Source: Nematostella vectensis
Lineage: Eukaryota > Cnidaria > Anthozoa > Actiniaria > Edwardsiidae
Direction: 5' to 3'
DNA length: 64,000 bases
Assembly (NCBI RefSeq): GCF_932526225.1
Contig: NC_064036.1
Span: 20,234,953 to 20,298,952 of the forward strand
The translations under genes were made by a program, and so were the position numbers. The notes under the pieces were generated by a model. That model was not told the origin of the DNA. It ran no database searches and saw only the letters and a program-made list of their open reading frames with translations. Positions within the stretch are counted from its first letter, which is position 1. Every line of letters starts with the position of its first letter. Below are positions 32,868 through 44,900 of the stretch, in pieces.

Positions 32868-33335
32868 ACTTTTACCGAAGAACCAGAATTGAAAATTTAG
32901 CCAACTGATTGACGATTATTTTTTATTGATTTGTTGATATTTCCATACCCAAATGACAAGGAATTTTAATTCTATAATTAATATTTAAAAAAAGATAAAT
33001 AATTTTTTGTATTTTGCTGACGTGTGCATGTTCCATTCCAAAAAAATAGGGAGTACTGAGAGAGCAGTCATTATTTATCGGGGGAGGGGTACGATTTGTA
33101 ATATTTTTTCACCTAAAAAATTGCGACCCTCCCCCAAATCTAAGCTAAAAAAATACTGACCATCCCCCAAAAAGGTGACCAAAAATTAGGATCCTCTCCC
33201 TAACTAAAAAAAAGGTTTATCTAACAACTTAGGCTCTGCAACCTTCTATATCTCCTTGTATAGCGCCCTAGCTTTCCAAGTACGACACGTTCTTCCAGAA
33301 TGTGTTATCACCAGCATGTCTGTAACGGCTAGTCC
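32868..33335. other. intergenic, AT-rich with short C/G runs
   Basis: I see no gene. Short G- and C-runs (tcgggggaggggt, accctcccccaaa) alternate with A-rich tracts. Confidence 0.4.
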
Positions 33336-33892
33336 ACTCTTATTGCTCTCGTTACTCTCATCACTTTCGTTACTCTCATCACTCTCGTTACTCTCATCAC
33401 TTTCGTTACTCTCATCACTCTCGTTACTCTCATCACTTTCGTTACTCTCATCACTCTCGTTACTCTCATCACTTTCGTTACTCTCATCACTTTCGTTACT
33501 CTCATCACTCTCGTTACTCTCATCACTTTCGTTACTCTCATCACTCTCGTTACTCTCATCACTTTCGTTACTCTCATCACTTTCGTTACTCTCATCACTT
33601 TCGTTACTCTCATCACTTTCGTTACTCTCATCACTTTCGTTACTCTCATCACTTTCGTTACTCTCATCACTTTCGTTACTCTCATCACTCTCGTTACTCT
33701 CATCACTTTCGTTACTCTCATCACTTTCGTTACTCTCATCACTTTCGTTACTCTCATCACTCTCGTTACTCTCATCACTTTCGTTACTCTCATCACTTTC
33801 GTTACTCTCATCACTCTCGTTACTCTCATCACTCTCGTTACTCTCATCACTTTCGTTACTCTCAACACTCTCGTTACTCTCATCACTTTTCA
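33336..33892. repeat. 18-bp minisatellite
   Basis: About 31 copies of gttactctcatcactttc (or actctc), alternating irregularly. The 6-codon period opens all frames: NESDES repeats on the minus strand and LLSSLS on the plus strand. Nothing beside the array supports coding. Confidence 0.95.
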
Positions 33893-35327
33893 TCACTCAA
33901 ATCTTCACTGCTACTAATGCCCGTCAATGACCACTTCTTCTTCCTCGTCCTATTCCCCTTCTTCTTCCTCCTCCTCTGTTTCTTACTCTTCATGTTCTTC
34001 ATCTTCTACTACTGCCTCCCCCTCGCTTTCCTTGTCGCCTCGTGCTACGTTGTGCTTCTGTGACCTGACGAGATGTACTGTGATTATGTCAATCTCGTCT
34101 TGTTAAAGAGCACCTCGCAGGCATTTAAGCTTGTGGTGCCTAATATAGCGATCTAAGTCAGACACTTTTCAAAATCTCCAGAGCGATAGAGCGTACGCCA
34201 ATTATAGTCACCGTGAGCTTTTTTCTTCTTTCTTTCGTTAGCTGTCACCCTTGCCTCTTTTTTTAAAAGGTTTTCAGGTGTTGTAAGTAGTCCTTGACCA
34301 AGTTCTTGTCTGTGATTAACTCCTTGCTAAATGCATCGATAGATTCGTCCTCCGACGGAGACGAAGTAGATGACGATCGTCTTCAGATGACGGAGATGAA
34401 GGAGATGATGGATCGTCTTCAGATGACGGGCACATCGGTGCTTATTGGGAAAGTTCATTTGGAGAGCCGTACATGACGCCATGCTATGATTAAAGAACTA
34501 AACAACATTAAGCTCAGCCGGTATACGCGAAGACTGTACCGCCCTAGTTCTGCGTTCCACACTATGGTAGATAATTACTAAAATGTCACCAAGTATTTTA
34601 TGTACAGCAGTTTGATCAGATCCAGAGAGCATATCTTTTTGTAGGGGATTTGGGGATTCTCCCTAGGAATAAATGTTGAAGTTTGTCGTTTGCGCGATTT
34701 GTGCTGGGCAGGACATGACAGAAAAACCTGGAATATTTGCAATTCTAGATAGAGAGAGAAGACACAATTTCTTCAGTGGCTATAGGTTCCTTGTATTACG
34801 GACTGATTTTTAAAACAAAAATAACGTGAGGCCGAAGTGCACATAACCAGATTTTGGCTTTTTAAGATAATTTTTCCTTGATCATCATTGACGAAAAGCT
34901 CAAATTTCAATGACACTTTACATAAAGTCCCATTAATTTAAAAAAAGTCGCACTTGATATTTTGTTTGCTATAAGTTACTAAGTACTCAGAGAAATTTTC
35001 CCTCTTATTCGATGTAAAATGGGCTTATTGGAAGCGTCTCGTCATGTTTTCCCGTCATGTCGCTGGGCAGACAGAAACTTACATTGAAATGGAATCTGTC
35101 TCGCTAGTGCCACGCTGACGTTTGCGTAAAACGAAACTTCGTTCAGTTTTTTCTTTGTAGCGTTCTCAAAATTAGAATCTTCCCAGGCCTCTTGAACAAA
35201 AGCACGAAAAGTTGAAATCGCTCTCTCCGTCGATTTTTGTGTGTTTTTTGGAGTATTTTTGTACTTAGATCAACTCTGAAAGTTAGTTACCGAACCGCTT
35301 CTTCGGTGGTTCCATCTATCTTTGTAA
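33893..35327. other. intergenic, no gene seen
   Basis: Pyrimidine-rich near 33930-34030, then ordinary AT-rich sequence. A 60-codon frame at 34294-34476 includes a short repeat (cgtcttcagatgac, twice) and has no other support. Confidence 0.4.
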
Positions 35328-35620
35328 GGGACTGTGCAATAATTATCAGGAGGGGGTGTGCAAAATGAGCTTCGAATAATGAAAAATTACGTAGGACCCC
35401 CCTCCAACAGCGTCAAGTTTAGCTCTGACCCTCCTCCTGTTCTTTAAAAATTACAGAGCACCCCCCCCCACCCCTCCTACATTCTACTGCGGCCGGAGGA
35501 TAAACATCAGCACCGCTTAGTTCGACTAAACCGCCAAATGTCCAGGAAACAGTTGTTGGAAAATTCATCATCATCATGGTTGTCTCTCGAACCGAGGAAG
35601 ACGATACGTTGAATCTCATC

Positions 35621-36469
35621 TTATTTGTGGACACGCATGTGGCTACGCAGACCAAAGTCCGATGCACAGATGCGGTTGCAGATGGGGCATGGGACGCCAG
35701 TTGTCGGGACAGAGGCAGAAGCAGCTCGGTGACGCCGGTCACGTGCAGCCGTAAGGCGACTACGACGGTCATCCTCAAAGGACTGCACCGCATTACTTGT
35801 GAGGGCATGCCAGCAAGTTCTATTGGACGCCGCCGCCTCGAGCTGTCGAGGCAGGAGACTTGTCCATTTGAGGTTGTCTTTGTACCTCTTCTTTGGGGGA
35901 CCCTTCTTGCGGTAACCAGACGCTAGATCACTGTAAAACACCTGCCGTGGAATTCTTGACTCCTCCATGCGAATGACGTGACCAGACCAACGAAGCTGGG
36001 CTTGGAGTATTTTGGCTTCAATGCTTGTGGTGTCAGCTCTGTCTAGGACTTCGAGGTTTGTAATGCGGTCCTGCCAGCGTATGCGCATGATTGCCCGCAG
36101 AGAGCGTGTGTGGAATTGTTCCAGCTTCTTGATATGTCTACGGTACAGGGTCCAAGTCTCGCAGCCGTATAGTAGTGACGGGAGGACGATAGCATTATAA
36201 ACCTTCAGCTTTGTTGACAGGCGAATGTCCTGATGTTGTAAGACTTTGGTACGGAGTTTGCCCAATGCATGGCTCGCTTTCTGGATCCTGGCCGCAATCT
36301 CTTTGTCCAGTGTGTTGTCGTTGGAGATGGTGCTTCCCAGGTACACGAATGAGTCGACATCCTTCAGCTGTGTGCCATCGATGGTTATGCATGGCTGCTG
36401 GGGGATACTGTCTGGTGCGGGTTGAAGGAGAACTTCCGTCTTACTGAGACTGATTGTCAGGCCGAACAA
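35621..36469 (-). mobile_element. 5'-truncated non-LTR retrotransposon: C-terminal reverse transcriptase
   Basis: The minus-strand frame of 282 codons starts in the middle of a LINE ORF2. It shows the end of the reverse transcriptase and its connection region: SLSKTEVL, FVYLGSTIS, then LLYGCETWT, the QLRWSGHVIRM block, and a C-terminal C2H2 zinc knuckle CPICNRICASDFGLRSHMRVH. The catalytic YxDD motif and the endonuclease domain are missing, as expected from 5' truncation near 36470-36480. Downstream of the stop the element ends with an (atg)n tail (cat repeats on the plus strand near 35568-35580) instead of poly(A). The frame is intact, so the insertion may be young, but it cannot be autonomous. 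Confidence 0.85.
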
Positions 36470-36495
36470 CGCCGAACAACGCCCTTTATAAACAA

Positions 36496-38094
36496 CCCCT
36501 CTGGAATTTCCAACCCCCTGGAAAAAAATTAAATACAGTTACTGTTAAGGAAGAAGGTCATTTTACCCCCCCCCCCCTCCCCTCTGAAAATTCCTGGGCG
36601 TTTGAGCCCCCCACCCCCGGAATTGACAATCCCCTCAATGGGTGGGGGGAGGGGGTATGGATATTTGCTGGAACTACACATTTTTCTTCGCCTGAAAAGC
36701 TAACTAACTTGATAAATGATAAGTATAAGTATCGAATGAGTCATATAAAATGAAATTAAAATCTTCTTTTATAAAATTTCTAGCAAACAACGTGCTTTCA
36801 CGCGCGGGTGTTTGTTGGAGACGATTGTATGTTTTTTAGTTCACCGAGTACTTTACAACGGAAACAACGCTTTCCCTTTCTCCCACATAAATATAAACTC
36901 ATTAAGTCAAAACAGACTTTGTTTGAAGAGAGCGACTTCCTAGAAAATCTAGTTTATTGTATGCCAGTAAATGCCAAAAAGTGAACGTTATGTAGACAGT
37001 CAGTGAAATTATTGTAGGGATTAATGTTATGGTCGACATACACACAGGATCTAGTCACAGATATAGAAGATGAAAGATTCAGCATAAAAAAATGTAGGAT
37101 AGAACAAAGAATGTACCAGAACTAGGTCCCATCCCCCTTCCCCAGTATATCGAGATGGATAAGGAAAATAAGAATTATTGCAAACCGGTTTTATTATCTG
37201 CAGAGAATATAGAGAGCACCCATTTTTGCTGTAAGAAACTATAATTCAGTTTCAATTCTTCAATTTTCCTTGATCTATTATACCTTTATAAACAACAGAA
37301 GTTTTTCCAAATTAAAGAAAAAACATACATATAGACATATATATCTATATCTCAAGTATATATCTCAAGTATCTGCTAGTTAATATATATACAAACTCAT
37401 TGAAGAGGCTACCAGGTTTTCATTTTTAGTATTGTATTCTAGTACTGGAAACGCGTTACTGTTAGTAATAAATAGGGTAAAATGATGCAGACAAAAGGTC
37501 ATTTTGCAATGCAATCTGTTCTTGTTGTATTGAAGTAATTAAAAATAAGTGATATTCTTAATTAAGCCAGATTCTGAATTGTGATCCCTTTAAACTGTTC
37601 ACTGACTTTCTATTTCTCTTGACGCTGTGCAGGTTGTGCGCTGTGACCTTTGCTGCATGTTCGCAAGATGTTGGACTCGATAATTTAAAAGACACATTTA
37701 CGGACAAGAAAAGACAAATGAAATTAACTTTATTGATAACGGGCCCACATTTGCAAACAAACGTTTCTCTCTAAAGGAGGATTATCAGTATTTGTTTTAT
37801 CTTAATGCAATATTACGAATTATATATAAAATAAAATAAAAAAAAATAGCTAGAAACTGGAAGTAATTCGTCAAGACAATTCCGCCAGAACAATCTATCA
37901 CCCTGTTCATCAGCGTCAGAATAGAGGAAAAGGAATGAACTGTAATTTAGAAACATTGGAGTACTGTCAATAAGAGTTGGGTTCGTATGCGATGCGAGTT
38001 TAAACAGCTGCATTTCGTATTTGAGTATATCCGGGGCCACAACGTGAAGCGTCAGTTCTGGCTTGAGCCTTTTTCAGAGAAACTCACAGGAGCG
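36496..38094. repeat. segmental duplication, copy 1
   Basis: 1.6 kb nearly identical to 38856-40299, from cccctctggaattt to cacaggagcg. Copy 1 has about 150 extra bases near 37315-37470. It includes the first 30 or so codons of a frame (MRCEFKQLHFVF) that in copy 2 runs into the GPCR. Here that frame diverges after the breakpoint and ends at 38211 without receptor sequence. Confidence 0.85.
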
Positions 38095-38855
38095 GTCCTT
38101 AGTGAGACTACTGCAAAAAGGTTCTTAAAGTTTGCATCGGTTTTGTGTTTAAAGGAAAAGATGATGCACGCCGAAATTTTGATAAATCTGGATACAAAAC
38201 GAACATTTTGATGTCATTTAAGGTAAACCCCCCTTCTATGTGAAAGGCTGACCCCCTTATCTTGGCAACATTTTAACTTAGTGCCCCCCCTCTGGTTTTA
38301 CAGCCCCTCCCCAACCCTCCAGATAACTATTGCACAGTCCCCAATATCGCTTTGATTGAAAAAGCTGTACGCGCGGCCACCACACTTCCGGTTTTTCTCT
38401 GTCAATTTGTCGTGAAGTTTGCTATGGACGTATGATAGTATGTATATGTATGTTCCTTCTTACGACCATACATGTGTCTACGAAAGCAAAGTATTAAGTA
38501 GCAATGATGGACATTTTTCGTATCTTTTTGGGGGCTACAATTCGAGAAAAAAGAGAAACGATCGTTACAAGAGAAAGTGTTTTCTTTTTTTTTCAACGGA
38601 AGTTCTCTAACTATACTTCTAAAAACATTCTGTTTAATTGACAAGCTAGCTCCACCCCCTTCATCTGTTGATCCAAGTCGCTTGCACGGAACCTTTATGT
38701 CATCCGGGAGAAGGTGATGACTGAGACCTCGTGTAACAGTTATTACTTGGAAGTCGTCAATGTATGGAAACACCTGTATATCGATATGTTCACATTGTGT
38801 AGTTCCAAAAAAATATCCATATCCCCAAATTGAGGGGTCGGAGGTGTGACCCCGC
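38095..38855. other. sequence between the duplicated copies
   Basis: It contains the right terminal repeat of the 3.0-kb block (38315-38341), then unique sequence. I see no gene. Confidence 0.4.
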
Positions 38856-40299
38856 ACCCCTCTGGAATTTTCAGCCCCCTGGAAAAAATTAATACAGTAA
38901 CTGTTAAGGAAGAAGGGCATTTTACCCCTCCCCCTCCCCTCTGGAAATTCATGGGCGTTTGAGCCCCCACCCCCGGAATTGACAATCCCCTCAATGGGGG
39001 GGGGGGGGGGGTATGGATATTTGCTGGAACTACACATCTTTCTTCGCCTGAAAAGCTAACTAACTTGATAAATGATAAGTATAAGTATCGAATGAGTCAT
39101 ATAGAATGAAATTAAAATCTTCTTTTATAAAATTTCTAGCAAACAAAGTGCTTTCACGCGCGGGTGTTTGTTGGAGAAGATTGTATGTTTTTTTAGTTCA
39201 CCGAGTACTTTACAACGGAAACAACGCTTTCTCTTTCTCCCACATAAATATAAACTCATTAAGTCAAAACAGACTTTGTTTGAAGAGAGCGACTTCCTAG
39301 AAAATCTAGTTTATTGTATGCCAGTAAATGCCAAAAAGTGAACGTTATGTAGACAGTCAGTGAAATTATTGTAGGGATTAATGTTATGGTCGACATACAC
39401 ACAGGATCTAGTCACAGATATAGAAGATGAAAGATTCAGCATAAAAAATTGTGGGATAGAACAACGAATGTACCAGAACTAGGCCCCATTCCCCCTCCCC
39501 AGTATATCGAGATGGATAAGGAAAATAAGAATTATTGCAAACCGGTTTTATTATCTGCAGAGAATATAGAGAGCACCCATTTTTGTTGTAAGAAACTATA
39601 ATTTAGTTTCAATTCTTCAATTTTCCTTGATCTATTATACCTTCATAAACAACAGAAGTTTTTCCAAAGTTATAAATAAGGTAAAATGATGCAGACAAAA
39701 GATCATTTTGCAATGCAATCTGTTCTTGTTGTATTGAAGTAATTAAAAATAAGTGATATTCTTAATTAAGCCAGATTCTGAATTGTGATCCCTTTAAACT
39801 GTTCACTGACTTTCTATTTCTCTTGACGCTGTGCAGGTTGTGCGCTGTGACCTTTGCTGCATGTTCGCAAGATGTTGGACTCGATAATTTAAAAGACACA
39901 TTTACGGACAAGAAAAGACAAATGAAATTAACTTTATTGATAACGGGCCCACATTTGCAAACAAACGTTTCTCTCTAAAGGAGGATTATCAGTATTTGTT
40001 TTATCTTAATGCAATATTACGAATTATATATAAGATAAAATAAAAAAAAAATAGCTAGAAACTGGAAGTAATTCGTCAAGACAATTCCGCCAGAACAATC
40101 TATCACCCTGTTCATCAGCGTCAGAATAGAGGAAAAAGAATGAACTGTAATTTAGAAACATTGGAGTACTGTCAATAAGAGTTGGGTTCGTATGCGATGC
40201 GAGTTTAAACAGCTGCATTTCGTATTTGAGTATATCCGGGGCCACAACGTGAAGCGTCAGTTCTGGCTTGAGCCTTTTTCAGAGAACCTCACAGGAGCG
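38856..40299. repeat. segmental duplication, copy 2 (GPCR upstream region)
   Basis: 1.44-kb partner of 36496-38094, lying directly upstream of the GPCR coding sequence. It includes G- and C-homopolymer runs near 38994-39011. It presumably contains the GPCR promoter or 5' UTR. Confidence 0.85.
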
Positions 40300-40344
40300 A
40301 ACATTACACCAAACCCGTGGGATTTATTTTATTACAGGAACAGG

Positions 40345-41337
40345 ATGACTGGAAGTGGTGTTAATAGCTCCATAAACATCACAATTGGTTGTAATCATTT
40401 TTTTGAATTTAACTTTAATCAACCCTTCTACGTTTTCGTGGTGAACATATCGGTGTGCTTCATAAATGGACTCTCGGCTATTTTCTGCGTTCTTGGGAAC
40501 ACTCTCATTTTAATCGCAATATGCAAGACTACTTCTCTCCACACCTCCTCCAACATTCTACTCGCCAGTCTAACACTTTCCGATCTTTTAACCGGCTTGG
40601 TAGCACAACCTGCTTTTATTCTCTACAAGTACGGGGAGATCACGCGGAACGAACCCCTGAGTTGTTTATCGAAAGGTGTACTGGAGGGATTCTCTCAGGC
40701 TGCTCCACACGTTTCCATGGTAACTATGACAGGTGTCAGCATCGAGAGGTATCTTGCCGTGTATTTCCACCTTCGTTACCATGACATCATCAGAGAGCGC
40801 CGAGTGTTGTTCGCTGCCATTCTTGTGTGGTGTTATTGTGCGCTCCTCGCCGCCTCGCGTCTTTGGCTGGAGCCGATGACGTTCTGGGCATTGTTTTTTG
40901 CGTCGACATCTTTTTGCTTAATTGTAACCACTACAAGTTACTTCAAAGTTTTTAGAGTTTTGCAATTTCACCGAGGTAGAATTCAATGCCAGGAACAAAT
41001 CTCCAAGAGTCTGCATAGTGAAACAGTTAACCATTTCAACACCGCTAGACAGAAAAGAAAGAGTTGTACGATGTTTGTCATAGTCATGGTGTTTTACGTA
41101 AGCTGTATGCCTTTTCTCCTAGGCTTAATGCCTTACTTTAAGCACGGGTACACCACCCCAGTTAAGGTGGCCACAGACATTGGCGCTACCATCGTGTGTT
41201 TGGGATCCATGGTTAACCCTTGGATTTATTGCCTACGAATACGTGATATCCGGGAAGCGGTCACTAGTCTACTCAAGATATGGAATCTTCATTTAAAGAG
41301 GCCCACCCATCCTACCCGTAATGCCTTGCATACGTGA
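40345..41337 (+). CDS. class A (rhodopsin-family) GPCR, 330 aa
   Basis: Seven-transmembrane receptor in a single coding exon. The extracellular N-terminus has two N-glycosylation sites (N7-S-S, N11-I-T). TM1 has GNTLILI (Asn 52), TM2 LTLSDLL (Asp 80), TM3 ends with ERYLAVY (134-140, a DRY variant), and TM7 has NPWIY (291-295). TM6 reads YVSCMPF and lacks the usual CWxP. The second extracellular loop is very short and has no Cys to pair with TM3-side Cys 107. Intracellular loop 3 is short and basic (RQKRKS). ATG 40345 lies just after an acceptor-like attacag. The frame is open back to ATG 40192, but those 51 codons fall mostly in duplicated sequence and lack a signal peptide. The ligand cannot be told from sequence. 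Such intronless receptors are typical of expanded cnidarian amine- or melanocortin-like families. Confidence 0.85.
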   Translation: MTGSGVNSSINITIGCNHFFEFNFNQPFYVFVVNISVCFINGLSAIFCVLGNTLILIAICKTTSLHTSSNILLASLTLSDLLTGLVAQPAFILYKYGEITRNEPLSCLSKGVLEGFSQAAPHVSMVTMTGVSIERYLAVYFHLRYHDIIRERRVLFAAILVWCYCALLAASRLWLEPMTFWALFFASTSFCLIVTTTSYFKVFRVLQFHRGRIQCQEQISKSLHSETVNHFNTARQKRKSCTMFVIVMVFYVSCMPFLLGLMPYFKHGYTTPVKVATDIGATIVCLGSMVNPWIYCLRIRDIREAVTSLLKIWNLHLKRPTHPTRNALHT

Positions 41338-41917
41338 TATCAGCGAGGCGGTAACTAGTCACCACTTTTCTGCTTGAGCTCGTTAGTTTACAAAAAAATC
41401 ATAAAAGCAAGTTGACAATCGATTTATTGCTGTTTCTCTTATATAATACAAGTGAGGAAATCATTGAATGCTTTACAAGTGCTGGGAACCAGTCTACCTG
41501 TCACTATGGTAACCTCGTTACCATGGAGTCATACTGTACCTGTGTTGCTATGGTTACCCATACACATTTCAGCAGCTAATATAATGTACATGCTAAGGAA
41601 CAAACCAACACTTAACACTTACAAATAGAAATCGCTGCGATCATAAATGATGCCAGGATTTTCTCGTTAAAAATGTCAAATCCCCCTAGAGCTGGAGTCG
41701 CCGGGCTAAAGGAATAAATTAGCCCCTTGTTGTAGTCAAAAGTAGCACTTTACTTGGAAAGCTGAAAATCTTTGAAATTCAAATAACGTCCATGATTGCA
41801 GATCCCTCCGTGCTGCTGATCTATATATTCAGTTCCGCAATGCCCTCCACATCTAAGATGGGTTGGGTTGCCTTGGGCCAAATAAATGCATCATCTCTCA
41901 GCATAATTTCGTCCTGT
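41338..41917. other. convergent 3' region between GPCR (+) and SEA/WSC gene (-)
   Basis: No coding sequence. AATAAA on the plus strand near 41702 and on the minus strand near 41417 could serve the two converging transcripts, which would then overlap. An X-box match (gtcactatggtaac, 41500-41513) is present, probably by chance. Confidence 0.4.
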
Positions 41918-44900
41918 TCAGTGCGATTTCCTGGAGTGTTTCTTTGTCTGCTTGTGTAAGCTGCGTCTTTTTTTCTTGTGTCCCTCTTGCACGTCTGTAT
42001 TCCTCTTGAAGTGTTCTTTCAAGATACTAGGCAGGCTTTCGACCTCAGCCTTTGCCTCGGCCTCTATGACTTCGCGTCTCTTTCTGAGATGTGCCTTGAC
42101 TTTTTGGACGTCGCTTAGAGTGACTGGAATATCTAGGATGGCTTTCTCCGCTTCGCTGGCCTGGGGAGCGACTGCGGCGTGCGATTGTCCGTACTCACTT
42201 AACACACCCTTGAGGGTCTTAAAGAACTCTGTCGAGTGCAGAATTGCAGGTTCAAAACTTTTTTTGCAATAAAAGTCAACAAGGACAACAGCAACATGCT
42301 CAAGGATAACAGCCCTACCTGCCCACTTACAGAAGGATAACTGCCCCTCCTCAACAGCAAAGGGATAACTGCCCCTCCTCAACCGCTAAGGGATAACTGC
42401 CCCTCCTCAACCGTTAAGCGATAACTGCCCCTCCTCAACCGTTAAGGGATGACTGCCCCTCCTCAACCGTTAAGGGATGACTGCCCCTCTTCAACCGCTA
42501 AGGGATAACTGACCCTTCTCAACCGCTAAGGGATAACTGCCCCTTATCAACCGCTAAGGGATAACTGCCCCTCCTCAACCGCTAAGGGATGACTGCCCCT
42601 CCTCAACCGTTAAGGGATGACTGCCCCTCCTCAACCGCTAAGGGATGACTGCCCCTCTTCAACCGCTAAGGGATGACTGCCCCTCCTCAACCGCTAAGGG
42701 ATAACTGCCCCTCCTCAACCGCTAAGGGATAACTGCCCCTCCTCAACCGCTAAGGGATAGCTGCCCCTCCTCAACCGCTAAAGGATAACAAACCCTCCTC
42801 AACCCCTAAAAGATAACAAACCCTTTTAAACCCCTAAAAGATAACAAACCCTTTTCAACCCCTTAAGGAAAAAAGAGCCTCCTCAACCCTTAAAAGATAA
42901 CAGACCCTCCTAAACCCCTTAAGAATAACAGACCCTCCTCAACCGCTAAGGGATAACAGACCCTCCTCAACTCTAAAAGGATAACAGACCCTCCTCAATC
43001 CCTGAAGGATAACAGACCCTCCTCAACCCCTGAAGGATAACAGACCCTCCTCAACTCTTAAAGGATAACAGACCCACCTCAACCCCTTAAGGATAACAGA
43101 TCCTCCCAAACCCCTGAAGGATAATAGACCCTCCTCAACCCCTAAAGGATAACAGACCTTCCTCAACCCCTAAAGGATAACAGACCCTCCTCAACCCCTT
43201 AAGAATAACAGACCCTCCTCAACCCCTTAAGGATAACAGACCCTCTTCAACCCCTTAAGGATAACAGACCCTCCTCAACCCCTTAAGGATAACAGACCCT
43301 CCTCAATCCCCACAGGATAAGAGATCCTCCTCATAACCTTAAGGATAAGAGACCCTCCTCAACCCCTTAAGGATAACAGACCCTCCTCAACCCCTTAACG
43401 ATAACAGACCCTCCTCAACCCCTTACGATAACAGACCCTCCTCAACCCCTTAAGGATAACAGACCCTCCTCAACCCTTTAAGGATAGCAGACCCTCCTCA
43501 ACCCCTTAACGATAACAGACCCTCCTCAATCCCTATAGGATAAGAGATCCTACTCATAACCTTTAGGATAAGAGACCCTCCTCAACCCCTTAAGGATAAC
43601 AGACCCTCCTCAATCCCCACAGGATAAGAGATCCTCCTCATAACCTTAAGGATAAGAGACCCTCCTCAACCCCTTAAGGATAACAGACCCTCCTCAACCC
43701 CTTAACGATAACAGACCCTCCTCAACCCCTTAACGATAACAGACCCTCCTCAACCCCTTAAGGATAACAGACCCTCCTCAACCCCTTAAGGATAGCAGAC
43801 CCTCCTCAACCCCTTAACGATAACAGACCCTCCTCAATCCCTATAGGATAAGAGATCCTCCTCATAACCTTAAGGATAAGAGACCCTCCTCAACCCCTTA
43901 AGGATAACAGACCCTCCGCAACCCCTTAACGATAACAGACCCTCCTCAACCCCTTAACGATAACAGACCCTCCTCAACCCCTTAAGGATAACAGACCCTC
44001 CTCAACCCCTTAAGGATAACAGACCCTCCTCAATTCCTATAGGATAAGAGATCCTCCTCATAACCTTAAGGATCAGAGACCCTCCTCAACCCCTTAAGGA
44101 TAACAGATCCTCCCAAACCCCTGAAGGATAATAGACCCTCCTCAACCCCTAAAGGATAACAGACCTTCCTCAACCCCTAAAGGATAACAGACCCTCCTCA
44201 ACCCCTTAAGAATAACAGACCCTCCTCAACCCCTTAAGGATAACAGACCCTCTTCAACCCCTTAAGGATAACAGACCCTCCTCAACCCCTTAAGGATAAC
44301 AGACCCTCCTCAATCCCCACAGGATAAGAGATCCTCCTCATAACCTTAAGGATAAGAGACCCTCCTCAACCCCTTAAGGATAACAGACCCTCCTCAACCC
44401 CTTAACGATAACAGACCCTCCTCAACCCCTTACGATAACAGACCCTCCTCAACCCCTTAAGGATAACAGACCCTCCTCAACCCTTTAAGGATAGCAGACC
44501 CTCCTCAACCCCTTAACGATAACAGACCCTCCTCAATCCCTATAGGATAAGAGATCCTACTCATAACCTTTAGGATAAGAGACCCTCCTCAACCCCTTAA
44601 GGATAACAGACCCTCCTCAATCCCCACAGGATAAGAGATCCTCCTCATAACCTTAAGGATAAGAGACCCTCCTCAACCCCTTAAGGATAACAGACCCTCC
44701 TCAACCCCTTAACGATAACAGACCCTCCTCAACCCCTTAACGATAACAGACCCTCCTCAACCCCTTAAGGATAACAGACCCTCCTCAACCCCTTAAGGAT
44801 AGCAGACCCTCCTCAACCCCTTAACGATAACAGACCCTCCTCAATCCCTATAGGATAAGAGATCCTCCTCATAACCTTAAGGATAAGAGACCCTCCTCAA

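Larger units (their letters stand above)
35328..38341. mobile_element. 3.0-kb block with 27-bp terminal inverted repeats
   Basis: The left end 35328-35354 (gggactgtgcaataattatc then aggaggg) and the inverted right end 38315-38341 match at 25 of 27 bases. The block contains a truncated non-LTR retrotransposon (minus strand) and a 1.6-kb segment also present upstream of the GPCR gene at 38856-40299. No transposase is seen. It may be a non-autonomous DNA transposon that took up host sequence. I found no convincing target-site duplication. Confidence 0.5.

Noticed and set aside
33246-33930. Acidic NESDES repeat protein (minus) or LLSSLS protein (plus)
   Set aside because: Both strands and several frames are open over a plain 18-bp repeat. 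There is no non-repetitive coding sequence, start context or splice support.
37813-38040. 75-codon minus-strand frame conserved in both duplicate copies (also 40024-40245)
   Set aside because: Conservation is explained by recent duplication of the whole segment. The frame is the complement of the GPCR upstream region and has no recognisable domain.
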